Positions 58,394 to 64,000 of a DNA stretch of 64,000 nucleotides are shown here, one piece after another (the stretch's first letter is position 1; each line of letters starts with the position of its first letter). The DNA lies in the NCBI GenBank assembly GCA_947000775.1, contig CAMQGK010000638.1:17914501-17978500 (forward strand), written 5' to 3'. Below the pieces are notes generated by a model. That model ran no database searches, was not told the origin of the DNA, and saw nothing but the letters and a program-made list of their open reading frames with translations. The stretch comes from Pterois miles. Its lineage: Eukaryota > Chordata > Actinopteri > Perciformes > Scorpaenidae. Position numbers and translations under genes: made by a program.

Positions 58394-58647
58394 GAAGAAG
58401 AAGAAGAAGAAGAAGATATTCCTTTATTAGTCCCACAGTGAGGAAATTCAGTTTTACACTCTGTTGTTCACACAGTACATATACATGCGTCAATGGAGAG
58501 ATGTCAGAGTGAGGGGGCTGCTCCTGACAAGCGCCCAGAGCAGTTGGGGGTTTGGTGCCTTGCTCAGGGGCACCTCGGCAGTGCCCAAGAGGTAAACTGG
58601 CACCTCTCCAGCAACCAGTTGGTCTTGGTCCATGGGGGACACTGGGA
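58394..58647 (-). mobile_element. tRNA-derived SINE family A, copy 3 (5'-truncated)
   Basis: The (GAA)n tail at 58394-58416 is followed by 'cctttattagtcccacagtg' and the family body 'ctcaggggcacctcggcagt'. It stops at 'ggtccatgggggac' before the tRNA head, so both pol III boxes are missing. Truncation at the 5' side is what target-primed reverse transcription gives. Confidence 0.85.
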
Positions 58648-60547
58648 TACTGTCTTGGCTAGTTTGTGAGTCTCTATTGCTCCTGGTCTGTAGATATCTG
58701 AGTGTCTATCAAAGCCTCAGGGCATCTTTAGTTACTTTTTATTCACTCCATGTTCCCCGTCGTAGCAGGCCTGCAATGCAATCTCAGATTTGGCCCAAAG
58801 CGCATCAGAAGAGTATACGTGTCCATGTTGTTGTGTTCATGGTGACATATCGGAGTCACAGCAATGCTGTGACACTTCCCATCTGTCAAAAAGAACTCTG
58901 GGCACACCTGAAAAGATAGCAGCATATTGACTGATGTCAGCATCCAGCTCCGTCCTCTTTGAATGGCAACGCTAGTCTGTCGGTCCACCACTTTAGTTCA
59001 ATAAGCATGTTGGAGGCAGCGGAGTTTCGTCTCTTGCTTCTATATTCTTTGTATATATGTCTGTCTAATAGACTCCTTATTCTGTCTCTGTGACCCCATT
59101 TTCGTATCTCTGCCCCCTTTTATGTGGCACATATGCTATACTGTATATTAATGTTTTTGTCAGTGTATCCATTCACGTCCACCTGTCTACTTTTTATGCA
59201 GGGCTTCTGTTGTATGGCTGCGTTCCAGTCAACTTTTAGTGGACTTTTGTACACATCCTCTGCTGAGAGAGGACTTAGTCTGGAGGATTCAGTCAGGGTC
59301 AGTGAGATCAGGAGCTTGTTTTCACTGCCCGACACCCAAACCAGACTGTGTGTGTTTGTATGTGTGAGACAGAGCTGTGTAGATTGGAAACAGATACCCT
59401 GTGAACAAGCTGTCCATCAATCTTCTTGCTACAGAATGCTGGGAGAGACAGCTGGAAAGGCAGTGAACCCTCAAATATTACATGACCGACACATTTATGC
59501 TGGGCTCTCCCATCTAAACAGATGGAAAGTAGTCTACACAGTGGGCTGCTGGTTCACTATTATTTAATCATCCGTGTCTGGGTGGCTAATAAGCAATTCT
59601 CTTGTCGGGCCATAGAGAGGACATGTTTCATTTAACTCTGTCAGAGTGCGTTCATCTAAACAGGCTTGTGTTGGGGCTGTTGCTCCATCTGTAAGCAGTG
59701 GAAACAATGATGAAATGTGTGACAGCAAAATGAGCACAACTTACCTCCATTGTTCTATAGTACAATATCAATGCCTCTTTTGTCCATGTATTCAAGCCAT
59801 AAAAAGTACTGGAACTGGTAGCTGTACTGGAAATAGAAATAGGTAATAGACCAAGAATCAAAACATCCAAGTTGAAATGATGAGGCCTGTGGTGTGATTG
59901 CCGATGTTGGTCATCATGTCTGCCCGCCAGTGCTTGTCTTCAGGCTTTTAGCGCTGGAAGACTTTCAAATCTGTCATTGTTTTCCTTCCTGTATTGGCTT
60001 CGCACTCAGTGACCCGATCACTCGCAGGCCTGCTTACTGGGCTCACGGCCAGTCCAGCGGCCAAGCCCAGTGGCCTTACCCCCGTCCTGCCTTTATCTGC
60101 TGTAGCCAGCTGGGTGTCCCGTGAAGCTGCAGATGGAGCTCAGAGAGAAAAGGAGAAAGAGAGACATCCATTGCAACACATATATTAGGAAGCCTATTAA
60201 ATTGTTTTGGATTATGGCCAGATAATAATAGCAATGAGCTGTAACTTCTCCCTCAGCGTGTGTTCTCTGGACTGTGATGCATTATGTATTATGTATGTGT
60301 TATGAACTTTTTTATTATTGTGATCATGTGGCATGAAGCCTGTAATAAATGTCTGCAGCTTTAGAGTGCTCACATTTGGCCGTCTAAAGCTTTGATTAAC
60401 CTTCCCCCCATTCAGCTGCAGAGGAAAACTTCTAGTCTTCTTGCTGTTTAGCTTTCACCTTCTTTTTCACGTTAAACCGATTATAATGCTGGACCGTGTA
60501 TGGTCAGTCTGTGAATTTGTGGCTAAATAGTGGTCATGTCTGTAATG
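58648..60547. other. Unassigned DNA, no gene seen
   Basis: The 147-residue plus frame at 59124-59567 is Cys/Leu/Ser-rich with no domain I recognise and no splice context. The 59894-60188 frames likewise. Nothing supported. Confidence 0.4.
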
Positions 60548-61040
60548 TTAAAGCTACAATGGGTAGCATTGTAGCAAATATGATGAAAAGATTATGTTAT
60601 TTTTATAAAACAGTCACTATATCCTGACAGTAGTGCATGAGATGGGTAATTAAAAAAAAAAAAATCATGTGCCTCTGTGTCCTTCAGTGTTCTAAATGGC
60701 ATCTGCAAGATTTCAGACTGGAGAAAAACTACCAATCAGAATTGAGCTGTTACTGTAATGCCTATTTCTTGCATAAAATGTTTTCAGAAACATCCTGTAG
60801 TGTACTGTTTAGCTGTAAAATGAGAAAGTTTGTGATCAGTTGAGCAAATACTAAGCACCACCCACCAGCCAGAGCGCAGCCAATAGGAACGCTCTCTCTA
60901 AAGTGACCTGTGATTGGCCAGAAATCTCCCGTCACAGGCTACATTTCTTTTTTTTAAGTCTGTAAACAGAGCCATGAGGAGGTGCAGAAATCAAGTTATC
61001 TCTCAGAGACCAAAAACATTCTGCTTACTGCCGGTTTTAA
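60548..61040. mobile_element. TTAA-bounded MITE, third family
   Basis: TTAA at 60548-60551 and 61037-61040. The left end TTAAAGCTACAATGGGTAG and the inverse complement of the right end TTAAAACCGGCAGTAAGCAG resemble the TTAAAGCTGCAGTAGG-type termini of a fish MITE. The interior landmarks 'tgacagtagtgcatgag', 'aatggcatctgcaagatttc' and 'gagccatgaggaggtgcaga' match that family. No protein. Confidence 0.65.
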
Positions 61041-61050
61041 TCCAGCGGTT

Positions 61051-61166
61051 CCGGTCCGGTGTCCGGTCCGGTGTCCGGTCCGGTGTCCGGTCCGGTGTCC
61101 GGTGTCCGGTCCGGTGTCCGGTCCGGTGTCCGGTCCGGTGTCCGGTGTCCGGTCCAGTGTCCAGTG
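61051..61166. repeat. 12-bp GC-rich minisatellite with higher-order pattern
   Basis: Built of two words, A = CCGGT and B = CCGGTGT, in the order (AB)x4, B, (AB)x3, B, A B', B', where B' carries CCAGTG. The 12-bp AB period equals four codons, giving a Val-Arg-Ser-Gly repeat in the plus frame 60914-61333, which is a by-product and not a protein gene. It starts 10 bases after the TTAA MITE. CpG-rich. Confidence 0.95.
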
Positions 61167-61528
61167 AGGACTATAGGGGAGTAGACGAGCTGCTCCACTC
61201 AACTGGCCGTTCAAGCGGTGACGTACCCTCTCATGGAATGCACCTGATTGGTTCCTGGTTCTCTGCTTGCCGTTTCAAACAGGAAACCACTAGGCTTGTT
61301 ATGGTATTCTGTGTTACCAGTGTTAGCCCTTAAACAGACTGCATGCATGAGGAACGCATGGCGGCTGCGTTACTTGACATTTTTCATTTCGGCGTCCATG
61401 TTAACAGGTTAAAGCATTCGCACTGCTGTGTCTGATATGCATCTCGCGCACGTCTCAGCTGCGTCTCGTTGAGAGATTCGAGGTTTCGCCTATTTTTGAC
61501 ACTAGCTGCACGCGTTTCATGGCAGCAA
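61167..61528. other. Unassigned DNA
   Basis: CpG-containing ('catctcgcgcacgtctcagc') with no frame of note. It probably belongs to the same dispersed repeat as the 92-bp units. Confidence 0.35.
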
Positions 61529-61712
61529 CAGACAGTGAAAGTGATCATTTGACTGTATATTGACATCATATCAGCAACATAACTACAGTTTCAACGTCTA
61601 GAGATCTGTAGAATATGTCACAGACAGTGAAGGTGATCTTCTGACTGTATGTTGACATCATATCGGCAACATAACTATGCTTTTGATGTCTAGATATCTG
61701 TAGAAAATGTCA
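61529..61712. repeat. Tandem duplication of a 92-bp unit
   Basis: Two units start at 61529 and 61621, each beginning 'cagacagtgaa(a/g)gtgatc' and ending 'gaa(t/a)atgtca'. A third start 'cagacatt' at 61713 marks the broken end. The unit resembles part of a fish repeat. Confidence 0.9.
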
Positions 61713-63290
61713 CAGACATTAAAAAAATTCAATGTATTTTTAAATAGACACTTCCGGCTTTCATTTCAAAATAAAACCCCTCATGCATTTTTTTTCTATG
61801 GGCAGAACTTCATTTGTCAACTCAAGGCTTTTATTCTGAAATATGTGCTCCATGAATGAATATAGAACAGGATTTTAATTGTGGGTTATTGTTATTATTT
61901 ACAAATGAGCAAACGTTTCTAGACCTTTCGAAGTCTAAAACAAGTATAAATGACATTTAAAATGACATGAAATGGTCATTTATAGGGACAAATGTGTACA
62001 TACATATGGGATGAGAGTTGACAGACGATGCAAAGTGAAATGAAAAGTGCCTATTTGGCAATATTTCAGATTTAAACCCAATGCTATTAGAGAACCGTAA
62101 GGTTAATGAGGTCATTGCTGTGCGGTGGACGGAGAGGTCACAGAGCAGTGTTGCCGGGTGGAAGCCTGCGGCCCAAAGAGGCTAGACACAGCCACCCGAC
62201 GTTAAGGATCAAAGTCAGCATACTACATGTTTACCATCATCTTATCTTGTAAAATATCCCATGTAATCAATAACACCGGTGTTGTCACAAGTTTATTAAC
62301 CTATAGGAACATTTCCTCACCGTCACATCCCTAGAAACAACACGGCAGCCTGCTTGGAAACTTCCTATTTTTCCATCTAAATAATCCATCAAAATCTACT
62401 TCTGAAAACTTTTAAGGGAGGAATAAGCTATGCCGCCGCAAAATCTCGCATCATTTGAGAACTAGATCACCTGATTTGACAGCTTGGCCCATGTTTCATG
62501 AACTGGACAAGTCATGCTGGGCCGTCTCATTTGCATAGGACTGTTCATCACCTTTTTGAAAGCGCAACGGCCAATTAGGAAACTCCAACACTTGGCAGAT
62601 CAAGTGTGTAACTTCTGCCCTCTTTGGTCCGGCCAAAAAAGTGTACATGTTGTCAACAGCTGTGCACACAGCTAAATTGTGCCATGGGCATGATTATATA
62701 GTACAAAGCTCTTGCTCTTCTCATATAATGGTAACCTGACCTTTGAAAAATGGAGGAAAACAAGGGTAGCAGCCACACCTTGAGTCAGCAGTAACTCCAA
62801 AATTAATGCATAATTCACAATGTGGAACATGTCAAGTTGTCCTTGTTATTGCAGACCATATTTTGAAACGCTGTTGTCTGTTAACAGCAAGTTGCAGGCA
62901 GTCAGGCCAGGCTAGATGGTATTCACACAGTGTCCTCTGCTGGGCAGGGGCGCCACATTGTGCACCCTCAGGGGAGCGTGGGGGTCATTTCTCCTGGCAG
63001 ACGGGACAGGTGTGTGTACAGAGACACAGTCTGCTCGCCCTGCCTGCCTTCAGGGCCCTGCTGTACCTGTAAACACCACAGAGTTATGGGGTCCTCACAC
63101 ATGCTGAGGGCAAGTCCAGGTCAGCTGGGATGTGTTTATACGAGTCGTGAGTGGGCGGCGTTGGTGTGGGGGCGGCGTTGGTGTGTTTATGTATGTGCAT
63201 TCTTGTGTGTGTTTGTGAATAAGAGGTTGTAGTAAGGGAGAGGAACTGTGGAGATTGAATATAATGATTAATTTGACGTGCCACGTATTT
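61713..63290. other. Unassigned DNA, no gene seen
   Basis: No recognised repeat or coding segment. The frames at 62806-63232 overlap one another in different phases and have no domain. Confidence 0.4.
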
Positions 63291-63300
63291 TAATCTGCGC

Positions 63301-63321
63301 ATGTGTGTGTGTGTGTGTGTG
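63301..63321. repeat. (TG)n short microsatellite
   Basis: About ten TG units; a looser TG-rich context continues to about 63420. Confidence 0.9.
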
Positions 63322-63887
63322 CTTGTTGTTGAGCCACGTGGAAGCATCTGGTGCAACACAACTATGGCTCCAGTGGAATAGTCTCCAGATGTGTTTGTGT
63401 GTTTTGGCCCCACTGTGTGTTTGCCGCGGGACCAACCAGCCTGTATGCAAATCATTTTACTTTCATGTGTGCGTCTTTGTTTGTCGTCTTGGTATTTGTT
63501 TGCAGCAGCATGTGTACATTCGTTTTGACTTTTAGAATTCTTTCCTAGATATGGTCGCATCATGTGTGCACGCTATAAAGTGCACTCTCACAGAAATTCA
63601 CATGCATGTGTGTGTGTTTGTATGTAGCAGCTGCCCAGTCAAAGGCCAACCAGATGGACAGGATAATGACTATGATCAGACTTTATAGAGTTACACTCCT
63701 TAATGAGGGACATTCTGGTTAATTCATATGCCACTAACAAAGCCCGCATCATACCACATAATTAACACATCAACTGTGACTGACTCATAAATATACATGG
63801 ATGTCTATTTAGGAGTCAAGCTTAATGTGCAGCTGTCAGCAGAGTGAGCAGATCGGGTGGCATTCTGACAGAAAATGTAGGAAGTAT

Positions 63888-63931
63888 TTGACTTTTTTGA
63901 CTTTCTCTTTTGCTGTTCGTTCATCCATCAG
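63888..63931 (+). promoter_or_regulatory. Candidate 3' splice site (acceptor)
   Basis: A pyrimidine-rich run (63892-63925) leads to CATCCATCAG with AG at 63930-63931 and no intervening AG. Branch-point-like 'ttgac' words lie at about 63889-63900. The match to consensus is good, but such sites also arise by chance. Confidence 0.4.
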
Positions 63932-64000
63932 CTGGTGGCTGAAGTGAGGTGAGGCGTTTCCGGTGGAGTGAAACCATGTGGCCTCTCTGCTCCGCTCTGA
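63932..64000 (+). CDS. Possible first coding exon of an unidentified gene, cut by the window edge
   Basis: Downstream of the acceptor, an in-frame TGA (63940-63942) precedes the first ATG (63976-63978). Its context AACCATGT has A at -3. The frame reads MWPLCSAL and runs off the end. A hydrophobic start with Trp, Leu and Cys fits a signal peptide or membrane protein beginning, which is inference from eight residues. If exon 55990-56193 is joined, the leader has a short upstream frame that ends before the junction. I cannot name the gene. It may be noise: the open part is only 25 bases here. Confidence 0.3.

Noticed and set aside
59124..59567. 147-residue plus frame
   Set aside because: No recognisable domain, no splice signals and no codon pattern to support it.
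60040..60075. GC-rich inverted repeat (CTGGGCT...AGCCCAG)
   Set aside because: Short, imperfect, and with no supporting context.
61051..61166. CRISPR-like array
   Set aside because: Short contiguous tandem words without spacers; a minisatellite in a vertebrate genome.
60914..61333. 139-residue frame with Val-Arg-Ser-Gly repeats
   Set aside because: The repeats are the 12-bp minisatellite, and the frame starts in a MITE.

Overview
This is vertebrate, almost certainly ray-finned (percomorph-like) fish, nuclear DNA. The evidence is the density of fish-style dispersed repeats: several tRNA-derived SINEs, L2-like and other non-LTR retrotransposon fragments, a Tc1/mariner deletion derivative, hAT-like elements and TTAA-bounded MITEs, plus many CA/GA/GAA microsatellites. 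There is no bacterial-style gene packing, and I find no complete protein-coding gene. The longest open frames are translations of low-complexity or repeat DNA. The window reads as intergenic and/or large-intron DNA.

Layout. 1-9.9 kb: an hAT-like MITE (694-1342), a SINE head (2761-2829), a TTAA-bounded piggyBac-like MITE (3283-3784) and a 41-bp tandem repeat (about 7722-7800), in otherwise unassigned DNA. 9.9-17 kb: two copies of one dispersed repeat facing each other, an unclassified mid-repetitive element here called MX (copy 1), a purine-rich stretch, a decayed L2-like LINE that keeps a YADD box, and an hAT-like end. 17-28 kb: sparse, with two SINEs, two copies of a repeat here called R, and TG tracts. 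28.0-30.4 kb: the most informative locus, a minus-strand LINE split by a SINE and by an hAT-like element, the latter itself carrying a retroposon tail and an odd poly-A/poly-G block that looks like an assembly artefact. 31-42 kb: CT-rich and G-run tracts, two TTAA-bounded MITEs, the Tc1 derivative, a 77-bp perfectly alternating purine/pyrimidine tract, a SINE with perfect 8-bp target duplications, R copy 3 and MX copy 2. 42-55 kb: an hAT-like candidate, MX copy 3 split by a LINE fragment, and a SINE. 55-64 kb: a polypurine/GA tract, a possible untranslated first exon, a tandemly built repeat with more of the 41-bp unit, a truncated SINE, a TTAA MITE beside a 12-bp minisatellite, and a 92-bp tandem duplication.

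The best hint of a host gene is on the plus strand at the right edge. A strong 3' splice site at 63930-63931 is followed by an in-frame stop and then an ATG at 63976 in good context, opening a frame that runs off the window. A plausible noncoding first exon with a good donor ends at 56193. Several repeat-poor stretches rich in homeodomain-, SOX- and TCF-like words resemble conserved noncoding elements, but conservation cannot be judged from one sequence. Element family names rest on my recognition of fish repeats and on visible hallmarks (TIRs, target duplications, pol III boxes, RT motifs), not on a database search. I see no convincing new biological system; the nested-insertion history, the possible gene start and the unusual tandem arrays are the items most worth checking.
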